Shown: positions 18,854-28,350 of the stretch, piece by piece
Numbering within the stretch: the first letter of the stretch is position 1
Layout of the letters: the number at the start of each line of letters is the position of its first letter
Assembly: GCF_015476545.1 (NCBI RefSeq)
Contig: NZ_JADMKV010000009.1
Span: forward strand, 29,757 to 93,756
Source: Methylobacter sp. BlB1
GTDB taxonomy: Bacteria; Pseudomonadota; Gammaproteobacteria; Methylococcales; Methylomonadaceae
Length of the DNA: 64,000 nt
Reading direction: 5' to 3'
Translations under genes and position numbers: made by a program
Notes under the pieces: model-generated
What the model was told of the DNA's origin: nothing
What the model saw: the letters and a program-made list of their open reading frames with translations, nothing else
Database searches by the model: none

Positions 18854-19750
18854 TTATTGGATCGCCTCAAGTTTCCTTCGGGACGGTATCGAGTCGGCAG
18901 CGCCATGCCGCGTGATGCATAGTGCTGCCGCGCGGGTAGCCCATTGCAGGGCGGCCGCTGGATTGTTGGTTTCGATGAGCTCAGCCAAAAAGAAGCCAAT
19001 AAACGTATCGCCGGCTCCTGTTGTATCTACGGCATGGACTTTTTTCGCCGACTGATAGAATCGGGCTTGCGGACTGAAATAGGCGGCACCCTTGTCGCCT
19101 AAAGTGAGTACAACCGCCGTTTGGGGAAACCGCCGGTTGAGAGTCTCGCCGATGCTATCCGGCTCGCTTTCTCCGGTGAGGGCCTGCGCCTCAATCTCGT
19201 TCACTATGAGAATGTCCACCAGTTCAAGCGGATAATTGAGCACTTGGGCATTCATGGGAGCGGGGTTAAATGCGATCGTCAGCCCTTTGGCTTTTGCGGA
19301 CTGGATTATCTGCGGCACGGCATTTACCTCGTTTTGCACGAGAAGATAATCATCCGGCCCGAAATCAGCAACGATGCCCTGCACTTCTGCTTCGCTTATG
19401 AGCTGATTGGCGCCGCCGACGATTATGATAGAGTTTTCACCCTCCGCATTCACCTGAATGATGGCGTGCCCGCTGGGACCGTCGATTGTCTGTACAAATC
19501 CCGTGTCCACGCCCTTGTCTTCCATCAACGTTTTCAGCGAGGCGTCTGCGGCGCCTACTTTACCGGCGTGATACACGCACGCCCCAGCCTGGGCAAGCGC
19601 AATGGACTGGTTCAAGCCCTTGCCTCCGGCAAATCGACGGTATTTCCGGCAACCGATGGTTTCACCGGGACGCACGAAATGCTCGACAGTATAAACATGA
19701 TCAACATTGATCGACCCAAAGTTCAGCACTCTTTTCATCGTTGCAAACAT
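18854..19750 (-). CDS. rbsK: Ribokinase-like PfkB-family sugar kinase
   Basis: The 298-residue protein matches ribokinases: the N-terminal 'INVDHVYTVEHFVRPGET', the substrate-binding 'FAGGKGLNQSIALAQAG', and the C-terminal ATP/anion-hole motif 'DTTGAGDTFIGFF' with the catalytic Asp. It would phosphorylate ribose or a similar sugar at the 5' hydroxyl. No transporter or lac-type repressor lies beside it, so the context does not confirm ribose. Start ATG 19750 or the internal ATG 19738 are both possible, without a strong ribosome-binding site. Confidence 0.85.
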   Translation of the reverse strand: MFATMKRVLNFGSINVDHVYTVEHFVRPGETIGCRKYRRFAGGKGLNQSIALAQAGACVYHAGKVGAADASLKTLMEDKGVDTGFVQTIDGPSGHAIIQVNAEGENSIIIVGGANQLISEAEVQGIVADFGPDDYLLVQNEVNAVPQIIQSAKAKGLTIAFNPAPMNAQVLNYPLELVDILIVNEIEAQALTGESEPDSIGETLNRRFPQTAVVLTLGDKGAAYFSPQARFYQSAKKVHAVDTTGAGDTFIGFFLAELIETNNPAAALQWATRAAALCITRHGAADSIPSRRKLEAIQ

Positions 19751-20098
19751 AAAAAGTAATAATCACTCTCTTGTGCTTTTACAGCATTCATAAAAACTTG
19801 ACAACAAGGGGTTTAATATCTTTTGAAGACAAATAGAATGAACAAATTTATAGCTATAACCTGTTATTTTTCTTGCAATACTGAATAAATACGGAAATGG
19901 AGCTGTTGCAGGATGCTGGGAAGATGCGATTTGAAGCGGCGTATGATAGACGCAAGAGCACCAACCACAACTTGCAAATTCTTAGTTTTTAAAAAGATCG
20001 ACCGCTCAAGCAAAAGTCAGTTCTTAAGCTGAAAGCACTCGAGGCGAACCGTGCAAAGAGAAACTGATAAATAAGCCAAACCCTGTTTCACCTTAATG

Positions 20099-20266
20099 AC
20101 TGATGTTGCGCACAAATCGTTTCAGACACTCGGGGACGAATGCCAACGGCAAGCGCTTCAGGAGCATTCGGATCGGCCGTGTCGGTGCGAATTCATTCGC
20201 ACTGAACTGTCGCTTTATAACGTTTCGGGTCGAATTAATTCGACCCTATAGCTGCGCAACATCAGT
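20099..20266. mobile_element. MITE-like element, 168 bp with perfect 14-bp terminal inverted repeats
   Basis: The sequence ACTGATGTTGCGCA at 20099-20112 is exactly inverted at 20253-20266. Inside lie two further palindromes, 'GTGCGAATTCATTCGCAC' near 20184 and 'GGGTCGAATTAATTCGACCC' near 20227. No transposase is encoded. The structure and the second copy at 16764 point to a nonautonomous mobile element. The rest of the gap 19751-20306 is AT-rich and shows no gene. Confidence 0.65.
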
Positions 20267-20306
20267 TATATTTTCAGTTTTTCGACCACAATGCCTCCAG
20301 AATGCC

Positions 20307-22514
20307 TTACTTTGCGCTCAGTGTAATGACACCGTCCCATGGCTGTGGCGGATCTTCCTGGTAAATTAAAGCCAGATTCAAATAAAAGTTTGTCGGGCCA
20401 TCTTGTCCATGACTGTCCAGCAATGCTTGAAAGCTGACTACGGCATCTTGCCACAAGCCTTGCCGGAATGCGCTTAATCCTGAAGCGAATTGCTCATATT
20501 TGGCGTAATCAGCCACATCGGTCTCCGTCGCCTTCCCCACAATCTCCACAAGCTCTATGGGTTCATGTCGTCCAACCAGACGAAAACCGCCTACCGGCCT
20601 GTAGATTACATTGCCTAGGCCGGCAACACTGGCCGCGGAAGCTAAAATATGAGTTCCCAGAAATTTATTTACGCCCTGAATGCGTGAAGCAATATTCACC
20701 GTATCGCCAATTGCGCGGAAATGACTGCCTTCCCCGGCATCCAGCCTGCCAAGCGTCATGTCGCCTTCGTGCAAACCGATACGCGTGGGAAGCTGGCAGG
20801 TACTGGATGTCGCATTGAATTGTTCAACCGCCAGCTTCATTTCCAGCGCCGCCAGACAGGCTGCCAGCCGCAGGTCGGCGGCAGGCAAATCAATCCATAC
20901 CGCTATCATTGAATCGCCGGCCACATCCTGAATGATCCCGTCATGCGAACTCACCGTACGGCCCAGCACCTGGTAATACGTATTCAATAATTTCCACATT
21001 TCATGAGCGGTATGATTCGCCGCAACAGTCGTATAGCCTTCAATATCCGTGGCAAGGCATACCCCGCCGACATCCCGTCGAGAGGTTGATTCCGCCGCGC
21101 CTTGTTCCGGACGCCATTGCCCCGGCGATTCCGCGACGAACGGCAGCCATTTTGGAAACACGCGGCTGACAAAAGCCAGAATCCGCTTTCTTTCATTCAA
21201 CAGATCGCGGCGCGCCCATAGCGATGAAATAAACCAGGCCAAAGGCAATTGGATCAATAACGGCACAGCCACCGGCAGCCACACGCCGCTTCGGCTGAAG
21301 CACCAAACAGCCAGACCCGCATAAGCGCCGGCCGCTAGTAAACTTGCCGCTATGCCGAAAAGCCCGGCGAGCCTGATCAGCAGCAAACCGACAACCAGCC
21401 CGAACGTCATCAGCAGTAATCCCGGTGGCATCGGTGATGCAATACTGCGGTCTTCGAGTAAATTGGCGAATTGCGTAGCCATAATCTCTACACCGGCCAT
21501 TTTGCCGCTTTGCGTGTCGCTGAAAGGGGTTTGAAAGTAGTCGATGTGGCCCGGTGAAAACTTGCGGTTAGCCTTCCCTACAAATACCACTTTGCCTGAC
21601 AAGTCGGTGACTTTGCCTTCATAGACATCGCTGTACGACTCCATGCGCAAGGTCTGAGCCGGGCCGTAGAAATCAAGGTATCGCCTGTCTTCCAGGCAAA
21701 TCACCTCATCAATGAGATGCGCCAGAGCGGATTTTCCCGGCAGGCTCATCGGGGATTCGTTTGCGGCGGACAGGCATTGTCTGCGCCGTTCCGTCAGCCA
21801 GACAGAAAAAGGATACTCAGGATGGATCATGCCCTGCAACGCGCCTGTACGCTGAAGGTAATACATCCATGTCAGTACCGGTAAGGTCGGGGTTTCCGCA
21901 AGCCCATCAAGAAATGTCCAGCCTTCCCGAATGATAGGCTCCTCCGCGTCATTAGCCAGATAAAACGGCGCATGATCCAATGCAGACTTGGCCAGCAGCG
22001 GCGTAGAGCCGATTACACGCATGGCGACCAGTCGTTCGGAAAGCGGCTGCCGCTGCGCCCCATCCTTCTGTACGAAGGGCTTCTTGTTACTTTCCGAACA
22101 CTCCTCACGCCCGTAAAAGTCCTCGTCCCCGCGCCGCAATTCCTGCACGCATTCCGTCACCAGCACATTGCCTGCCGCCTGCATGGCCGCGGCAAAGTCC
22201 GGATCATGATCAGGATGGGGGACGATAAACTGAAGGTCAAAAACGATCAACGCCGCCCCTTGGCACTGCAATTCCTGTATTAACCGGGAATGAAAGCCGC
22301 GCCAGCGAGTTAAATCCTGGCCTACGCCTAAAACGGCTTCGGAAGTTTCATCCATCGCCACGACGACAACTTCATCAGGCGGCGTGCGCTGGCCCCGGAT
22401 TCGGAATAAAGAATCCAGACCCAGTGATGCTTCCAGGCCGGTCAGATAATCAATGCCGCTCCCTGACAATAATGTTATTAAGGCAATAGTGATTGCCCGC
22501 AGGAAATGGCGCAT
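20307..22514 (-). CDS. CHASE2-domain adenylate/guanylate cyclase
   Basis: The 735-residue membrane protein starts with one hydrophobic segment (~7-24). An extracytoplasmic CHASE2 sensor follows (~30-345; 'VVVVAMDETSE', 'IVFDLQFIVPHPD'), then about three transmembrane helices (~350-430), and finally a class III nucleotide cyclase domain (~475-670). Cyclase motifs are present: first metal Asp in 'LATDIEGYT', 'DVAGDSMIAVW' for the second metal site, and 'IGDTVNIASRIQ' with the Asn/Arg of the transition state. It likely makes cAMP in response to an envelope signal. A tail of ~60 residues resembles a TPR pair. It is the last gene of a three-gene set starting with the FecR-TPR-barrel protein. Confidence 0.88.
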   Translation of the reverse strand: MRHFLRAITIALITLLSGSGIDYLTGLEASLGLDSLFRIRGQRTPPDEVVVVAMDETSEAVLGVGQDLTRWRGFHSRLIQELQCQGAALIVFDLQFIVPHPDHDPDFAAAMQAAGNVLVTECVQELRRGDEDFYGREECSESNKKPFVQKDGAQRQPLSERLVAMRVIGSTPLLAKSALDHAPFYLANDAEEPIIREGWTFLDGLAETPTLPVLTWMYYLQRTGALQGMIHPEYPFSVWLTERRRQCLSAANESPMSLPGKSALAHLIDEVICLEDRRYLDFYGPAQTLRMESYSDVYEGKVTDLSGKVVFVGKANRKFSPGHIDYFQTPFSDTQSGKMAGVEIMATQFANLLEDRSIASPMPPGLLLMTFGLVVGLLLIRLAGLFGIAASLLAAGAYAGLAVWCFSRSGVWLPVAVPLLIQLPLAWFISSLWARRDLLNERKRILAFVSRVFPKWLPFVAESPGQWRPEQGAAESTSRRDVGGVCLATDIEGYTTVAANHTAHEMWKLLNTYYQVLGRTVSSHDGIIQDVAGDSMIAVWIDLPAADLRLAACLAALEMKLAVEQFNATSSTCQLPTRIGLHEGDMTLGRLDAGEGSHFRAIGDTVNIASRIQGVNKFLGTHILASAASVAGLGNVIYRPVGGFRLVGRHEPIELVEIVGKATETDVADYAKYEQFASGLSAFRQGLWQDAVVSFQALLDSHGQDGPTNFYLNLALIYQEDPPQPWDGVITLSAK

Positions 22515-22655
22515 TGTGCCTGGACCTTTTTGTTTGATTCACGATGATTGAGGGTTTAAATCAATTGGCTGGCCAATAAAGCATCTAACCGGCTTTTTCC
22601 AGGTTAAACGCAAATATGACTTCAGCCAGAACCGATAGTTAGAAATGCCGGATTT

Positions 22656-23282
22656 TCAACTGCATGGAGGCAAGCCCGGTATGGCAGTAAGCCCGACTCT
22701 TGGCGCCGATTTACAGCAGGAGCCATCGGGTATGTTGACGTTATATATTTTATAAATTCCCATAATGGCATTATCTAATTTCACCGGAGCGTTTGGATTC
22801 GCTACGTCGCATGAACTATTTACTGCGCCTTTCCAGGTCTTTGCCGTATTAACGTTTGCGCAAAAACAGGCAAATCCAAGCTGGTTTGCTTCAGATGTGC
22901 CGAGAATTTGATAGATATAATCCGATCCTATTGCAAATTTGCGATATTTCACGTCATAACCTGAGATACTGCCTACACTAACCCACCCGTCATATAGCAA
23001 TGCCATTGGCTCATCCTTCGGCTCAATCAAAGGTAATTTATCTTTCGGAATAACTGGATGAAGCGGGACGTCAGGACGCACTCTATGTCTGTCAGCAATC
23101 TCGCGGCCAGGAACATCCTTGTCAGTGAAAGCCGCATTTACTCTATGTCTGCCTGCGGTCTCCTGGCCAGAAACATCCTTGTCAATAACAGCCGCGCCTG
23201 TAAGAAAACTGACACCTATAAGACCTAAAAGCATTTTTTTATTTCTCTGAAAAAGATTAGTGTTTCCAGTATTTTTAAACAT
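22656..23282 (-). CDS. Exported small protein with duplicated N-terminal segment and Cys-rich end
   Basis: The 208-residue product has an N-terminal hydrophobic helix ('KMLLGLIGVSFLTGAAV'), so it is exported or anchored. A tandem duplication follows: 'DKDVSGQETAGRHRV' and 'DKDVPGREIADRHRV', about 20 residues apart. The C-terminal domain has five Cys ('GFACFCANVN', 'NSSCDV', 'GSCCKSAP', and a terminal Cys-Ser). I recognise no family. It sits 22 bp downstream of the FecR-TPR-barrel gene and 141 bp upstream of the cyclase gene, all leftward, so a shared function is likely. Confidence 0.7.
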   Translation of the reverse strand: MFKNTGNTNLFQRNKKMLLGLIGVSFLTGAAVIDKDVSGQETAGRHRVNAAFTDKDVPGREIADRHRVRPDVPLHPVIPKDKLPLIEPKDEPMALLYDGWVSVGSISGYDVKYRKFAIGSDYIYQILGTSEANQLGFACFCANVNTAKTWKGAVNSSCDVANPNAPVKLDNAIMGIYKIYNVNIPDGSCCKSAPRVGLTAIPGLPPCS

Positions 23283-23304
23283 CTTCCTCCCCCCTTGTTA
23301 TTGA

Positions 23305-26300
23305 CTAAAAATTAAGAACTATACGGCCGAAAACCGCCCTTTGCGGGATAAACTCGCTGGCATTAAAAAATATATTGCTGCTGTCTACCCGGCTCATATC
23401 ATCAAAACGGTATTTTTTATTTAACAGATTTTTCCCTTCGAGGCTCACAATACCCAGCCGCTTCGGTAATCGGTAGCCGATCGCTGCATCAAGAAGAAAA
23501 AAACTGCTCGACTCTTTATTATCGCCCCCTTCTTCATATACACATGTTGGGTCCTGGCTTTCACATGAGCCTGTTTCCTGGCTTATATAAGTTCCCGTGA
23601 GCTTACTAAAAAACCCGGAAGGATCGAAATATCTGAACTCTAAGGGCACGCTATGAGTAAAAAGCTTATCAAGAGGGATCGACTCGTGAGGGTATTTATT
23701 GTATGTATATCTATACCGTGTGGAGATAGAAAATCGGTCCAGTGCAGCCCAGTTTAAATAGACTGCAGCTGAATCCTGCTTTGTGAATAAAGCGCCTGGC
23801 AATGGATCAAAAACATCTCTCTGGGAAAGCTCAAGGCCCGCAAATACTGTTGGCTGTATAACAAAATCCAGTGCACCACCATAAAATGAAAAAGAATACC
23901 CTGCAAAATCGTCAAAAAACTGATTAAATCCTGCTATCTGAGTGGGTTCAATGGATTGCACCGCGGCTAAAGGCCTTTTTTTTCCACTGAAATAGGCCAG
24001 TCTGAGCTTGGCTTTATCGTTCATGTCCCACATTAAGCCGACCTTCGGATATATCCGCAGCTTATCTTTCTGGTCTTTTGCATGGGAATAATCATTTGAT
24101 AATCCAAGCGTTCCAGTTACCCGATAGGGTAATTTCAAGTTAAGATAGGCATACTGATTGCTTCCATTACGACCGTCTCTAAATCCATCATTCCTCGATA
24201 CATCTATCCCGAATTTAATCTGTTCTTTTTCTGTTATCGAATAAAAACTGAACCCGGTTATGACATTATAGAACTCACTGTGACGCAGATACTGCCCTTC
24301 AATAAGGTCGCTGTTACTGTCAGTGTCCGCCGTTAGCAGTCCCGCCAACTCAGGCGAAGCCCCAAACGGATCTTTATGAGTTGAGGAATCTGCATGCACG
24401 TACGAGACCAACAGATGGTCATCAGTAAAAAACCTGATGTTAAGCCCCGCCCGATAAATATTTTCTCTCAATCTAGCCCGTTCCAGATATGAGTTTCCTT
24501 TCGTAATAAGATCCTGCCGAAAATCTCCCTGTTCGGTATCCCTGTACACATATTCAAACTGGGCATTCAAGCGATCATTAACCGCTGCCTGGAAAAAAGC
24601 ATCATAAATATCATGTCGCTGATCGGTATTATGCCGTTCTTCTTCCATTGAAATAGAGTCAGAGGCTCTGGTAAACCCATCCGTCCGATAATGGTACTGC
24701 CCCAGGCTATAAGAAAACTTATCGAGAAGCCCGCTCAAAGTAACTTCATCGCTATAAGTCCCCATGTTGCCCACCACGCCGGAAGCAATCAGCTGAGGGC
24801 GATTGCGTTCGAAATTGCGGGTAAAGTCCTGGAACGATGAGTTGGCCATGTCCGAAGCGCTCAGCAGGCCTCTTTGCGATACCGATAAATGCGGCTGCAC
24901 CGGGTTGATATTGATCGGCTGCAGCAGTTTGGCCTGCAGCAGTTCGCTAAGCTGCGCGGTTTCCCGGCTGGATTGATTGACATAGGTATCCGACAGGAAA
25001 CGATGGGCGGAATAATTGGTGGGATCGGTTTGCAGCGAAGTAATGGCTTCAACCACGCCCCGCTGTTCAAAACCCAGGTCATCGTAAACACGCGCCAGGC
25101 TGGCCCCGCGTGCGGCCCGGTCGGAATCCAGCAACTCCCTGGAGCGATACACCGCGCGATTGTCATTCAAGGCCATCGCCTGCTGCAGATCCTGCAAGGC
25201 TTCAACCGGCCGGTTCTCGGTCTGTTTTTTCATCGCGTCGTAAAAATACGGCGTGGGATCGTTGGGATCGCGCTCCTTCGCCAAGCTGAATTGATCTTCG
25301 GCCAGCGCATTGCGTTTTTCTTCGAAGTAGCCCTTGCCCAGATAACTGCGCAGCAATGAATTGTTGGGATCGAGCATGGCGGCGATTTCCAGATCCTGGC
25401 GCCCTTCTTTCAAATCGCTCTTGCGAATTTTCGCCAGGCCCAGGCCCAATCGCGCCAAAGGCGAGGTGGAATCCAGCTGGACGGCTTTAGTAAAAGTTTG
25501 TAATGCTTTATCCGTATCCATGCGCCGCAAATAGGCAAATCCGGCTACGGTTTGTGTTCTTTCCAGGCCGGCATCCAGATCTAACGCTTTTTCTGCGCTT
25601 TTCTCGCTTTCGGCAAGCAAGCCCAAGGCGAGCTCCAGCTCTGATTTCCGCGCCCAAACCATCGCATCGTGCGGCGCGAGTTTCATCGCCTGTCCGGCGG
25701 CTTTCAAGGCTTTCTCCAGTTCAAAGCGGCCTTGCTCGGCATAGGATAAAGCTGCGTAAGCCGTTGCCGAGTTGGGGTCGGAGACAACGGCCCGGCTTGC
25801 CAGGCTATGAGCTTCATCTTTGCGATTTTGCGTCAGCGCCAGTACGGATTGCAGTGCCAATGCTTCGGCATCGTTAGGATTATCGGCCAGCAAGGCCTGG
25901 ATATCCTGCAAGGCCAGTTCAACCCGTCCGACGGCGAGTCTTATGGCGCCGCGTATTTTGTAAAAATAAGGCGTCCGCTGCTCAGGCGATAAGGCATCCA
26001 GCCGGGACAAAGCCGCATCAACCCGCCTTTGACGAAAATCCCCTATCGCTGTGCGAATGCCGGCGTCAACTGCCATTTTGTCATCGGGATAAGGCAGCAA
26101 AGGCGGGTAATAGAGCGCCCACGCCACGGCATCCTGAGGCTTGATGTCAATCTTAGCTTGCGGCGCCTGTCCCCGGTAGACCTGAGCGCCCTGCCCCGGG
26201 TTGATGCGAATGCTGCCCTGCTCATTGAAAAATCTTACCTTGCCTTCGTAAACCCATAGCGAGGCCTTGGTGTCATCGGCGCTCAGGGCGAATTCGGTGC

Positions 26301-26706
26301 CTTCGGGTCCGGCGTTGGCGATCGGCGTATTGACTTGCAAACGCCTTGGCGTGCGGCTGATAAAATTGACGAAGCCTTTCAGCAGGTCCAGCAAGGTAGG
26401 CTTGTCGGGATTAATGCCGTTCAGGCTAAGCACAGTGCCTTCGTCAAGGCGCAAGACGATGCTGTCTGGCAGCATTAATGAGGCTCGACTGAAAGGCGCT
26501 ACCCGCACCCGGCTGCCTTCGCAGATTGCTTCATTGAGCTGTGCTCGTTGCCAGTGTCCCTTGTTGTCAGGATCGAAAAATACATTGCCTTGCAAGGAGA
26601 CCAGTTTTGCGGAGGGCTTGCCAATACAGTTATTATCGGAAACAGTTTCTTCCGACCAACTTACAGGCGCAAATAAAAACAGTGATAGAGCAAGTAGGTA
26701 ATGCAT
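23305..26706 (-). CDS. FecR-TPR-beta-barrel fusion, outer-membrane protein
   Basis: The 1133-residue product has four parts: a signal peptide (1-18); a FecR-like periplasmic domain (~30-200; 'VSLQGNVFFDPDNKGHWQRA', 'NTPIANAGPEGTEFAL'); a long array of TPR repeats (~215-600); and a C-terminal beta-barrel (~640-1133) resembling TonB-dependent receptors without a plug. The last residue is Phe ('FGRIVLNF'), as expected for BAM-assembled porins. FecR domains normally relay signals across the periplasm. The fusion implies one protein that spans the outer membrane and offers a sensing surface. It leads the operon with the 208-residue protein and the CHASE2 cyclase. Confidence 0.85.
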   Translation of the reverse strand: MHYLLALSLFLFAPVSWSEETVSDNNCIGKPSAKLVSLQGNVFFDPDNKGHWQRAQLNEAICEGSRVRVAPFSRASLMLPDSIVLRLDEGTVLSLNGINPDKPTLLDLLKGFVNFISRTPRRLQVNTPIANAGPEGTEFALSADDTKASLWVYEGKVRFFNEQGSIRINPGQGAQVYRGQAPQAKIDIKPQDAVAWALYYPPLLPYPDDKMAVDAGIRTAIGDFRQRRVDAALSRLDALSPEQRTPYFYKIRGAIRLAVGRVELALQDIQALLADNPNDAEALALQSVLALTQNRKDEAHSLASRAVVSDPNSATAYAALSYAEQGRFELEKALKAAGQAMKLAPHDAMVWARKSELELALGLLAESEKSAEKALDLDAGLERTQTVAGFAYLRRMDTDKALQTFTKAVQLDSTSPLARLGLGLAKIRKSDLKEGRQDLEIAAMLDPNNSLLRSYLGKGYFEEKRNALAEDQFSLAKERDPNDPTPYFYDAMKKQTENRPVEALQDLQQAMALNDNRAVYRSRELLDSDRAARGASLARVYDDLGFEQRGVVEAITSLQTDPTNYSAHRFLSDTYVNQSSRETAQLSELLQAKLLQPININPVQPHLSVSQRGLLSASDMANSSFQDFTRNFERNRPQLIASGVVGNMGTYSDEVTLSGLLDKFSYSLGQYHYRTDGFTRASDSISMEEERHNTDQRHDIYDAFFQAAVNDRLNAQFEYVYRDTEQGDFRQDLITKGNSYLERARLRENIYRAGLNIRFFTDDHLLVSYVHADSSTHKDPFGASPELAGLLTADTDSNSDLIEGQYLRHSEFYNVITGFSFYSITEKEQIKFGIDVSRNDGFRDGRNGSNQYAYLNLKLPYRVTGTLGLSNDYSHAKDQKDKLRIYPKVGLMWDMNDKAKLRLAYFSGKKRPLAAVQSIEPTQIAGFNQFFDDFAGYSFSFYGGALDFVIQPTVFAGLELSQRDVFDPLPGALFTKQDSAAVYLNWAALDRFSISTRYRYTYNKYPHESIPLDKLFTHSVPLEFRYFDPSGFFSKLTGTYISQETGSCESQDPTCVYEEGGDNKESSSFFLLDAAIGYRLPKRLGIVSLEGKNLLNKKYRFDDMSRVDSSNIFFNASEFIPQRAVFGRIVLNF

Positions 26707-27307
26707 TTTTTATTTTTTCCAGAGAGGAAATTTCTATGCTTTTCTAAATAATATTTGAGTAATAATATCTAAGTATTTATACTTAAATAATCATACTAAT
26801 ATTTATTTGCGTGAAATCAAGAAATTTAATTTTGCAAGCTGAATAAAAGCCGGACGGTCACCCGGCTGCTCACTATATAGATATCGGCATGCAAGATATC
26901 GCATTAAGTTTTTCAAAACGCTGGCCCTGCATCTGGCATTTATATGATGATTTTTAGAGGATATGAAATATAGGCGGCTTGGCTTTGGAAAGGGTCAACT
27001 AAATAAATTAAGCGCCTTTCTCTGTAAAACTCTCGCCAAAATCAAACAAAGATTATCACCTGATTTTGAACCCCAAATAATCAGCTTTACCGCCTCTTTT
27101 TGTTCTGAATTTCCTGTAATGCAGTTACTTATGCTTCAGGCGGCAGAAAAAAAACGTTAGGGCAATTATTCCAAGCCGCCGGTGTCACTTATGCCCTGCC
27201 GCATCCAAGAAACCGGAGCGTTAGCTTATTTATAATTTATTCAACAGCGCGCCGTTGCTATAATGCCTCTCCAATTGGTTTCACTGTATAAATAACAAAA
27301 ATTCACT
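26707..27307. promoter_or_regulatory. Divergent intergenic region between the FecR-TPR operon and the crp-like gene
   Basis: This 600-bp gap holds both divergent promoters. The 26740-26830 part is strongly AT-rich with many TATTTA/AATATT runs, as expected for a promoter or curved DNA. A small hairpin GCCGG/CCGGC lies at ~26848-26865. I see no convincing gene. Sites for the adjacent Crp/Fnr protein may lie here but cannot be assigned by eye. Confidence 0.4.
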
Positions 27308-27973
27308 ATGCAACAAGAAATCCTCCCGGCGCTAAAAAAAATCGATTTTCTTGCCAATCTGTCCGATGAAAGACTCGAGTCATTGGCAGCAAAGGCAAAA
27401 TCGATCAAATTTCCCAAAAAGGCAGTCATTATCACGGAAAAGGATGAAACCGGCTCGCTTTATATTATTCTTTCCGGCAAAGTGCGCGTTTTTAGCAGTG
27501 ATGAAAAAGGCAAGGAAGTTACCTTGCTTATACAGGAGGCTGGTACTTATTTTGGTGAATTGGCATTGCTCAGCGATCAAACCCGATCGGCTTCCGTGGC
27601 AACCCTGGAAAAAACCGCATGCTGCGTTATTTCCAAAGAGGATTTTATCCATTGGCTTACCCTGCATCCGGATGTGGCGATTAATATGTTAGGTACCTTA
27701 TCGGAGAAAATCAGATACCTGACCGAAAAAGTCAAACAATTGGCCTTGTCGAATGTTTATGAAAGAACCGTTAAACTGCTCTATGAAATGGCTCAAAAAG
27801 AAGGCGATGTTTATGTTATCCATAACAAGCCCAGCCAGCAGGAATTAGCCAATATGGTGGGTTCATCCAGAGAAATGATCAATAAAATCATGCATGACTT
27901 AACTAAAGGCTCCTATATTGCAATTGAAGACAAAATGCTCAAAATTCAACGCACACTACCGGCATCCTGGTAA
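27308..27973 (+). CDS. Crp/Fnr-family transcriptional regulator
   Basis: The 221-residue protein has an N-terminal cyclic-nucleotide-binding domain. Its PBC region reads 'YFGELALLSDQTRSASVATL', the canonical GELAL...R(S/T)A signature with the phosphate-contacting Arg. A C-terminal Crp-type helix-turn-helix follows ('SQQELANMVGSSREMINKIM'). No Fe-S Cys set is present, so it is of the Crp rather than the Fnr type. It is divergent from the FecR-TPR/cyclase operon; a cAMP produced by the CHASE2 cyclase could be its ligand (inference). Confidence 0.9.
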   Translation: MQQEILPALKKIDFLANLSDERLESLAAKAKSIKFPKKAVIITEKDETGSLYIILSGKVRVFSSDEKGKEVTLLIQEAGTYFGELALLSDQTRSASVATLEKTACCVISKEDFIHWLTLHPDVAINMLGTLSEKIRYLTEKVKQLALSNVYERTVKLLYEMAQKEGDVYVIHNKPSQQELANMVGSSREMINKIMHDLTKGSYIAIEDKMLKIQRTLPASW

Positions 27974-28350
27974 TGATTCCACATAAGTCATAAGATTTTA
28001 GTCGGGGTTTATCGGATTCGCCATCGAGCAGCAAAAATCACACAATTAGCTCATCTGCGGCAATCTAACCGTTCTGCTCCACTTCGCCTTGTACGCGCGT
28101 TGAATTCTCCCGGGTCAGGCGCGCTCAGAAATCATTGCATCAGCCACTCAAGGTATACGCTAACAAGTGAAGCATGAGCATAAAACAAAGAAGATTTTGT
28201 CTTTTTTCGGGAAAAATCTGACTATCAAGGAAAATAAAATCTGATATCTCAACGTTGCTGCGGCCAGTTCATGAATATTTCCAGGCTGAATACATTCACA
28301 GTTTCTTTCCTGTAACCACATCAATGCATCAATTTCAAAACAGAATACCT
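27974..28350. other. Noncoding stretch
   Basis: Between the crp-like gene and a dispersed repeat I see no gene, RNA or clear terminator. Confidence 0.35.

Noticed and set aside
26963..27160. 65-residue protein in the divergent FecR/crp gap
   Set aside because: No ribosome-binding site, no homology and composition like the surrounding noncoding DNA.
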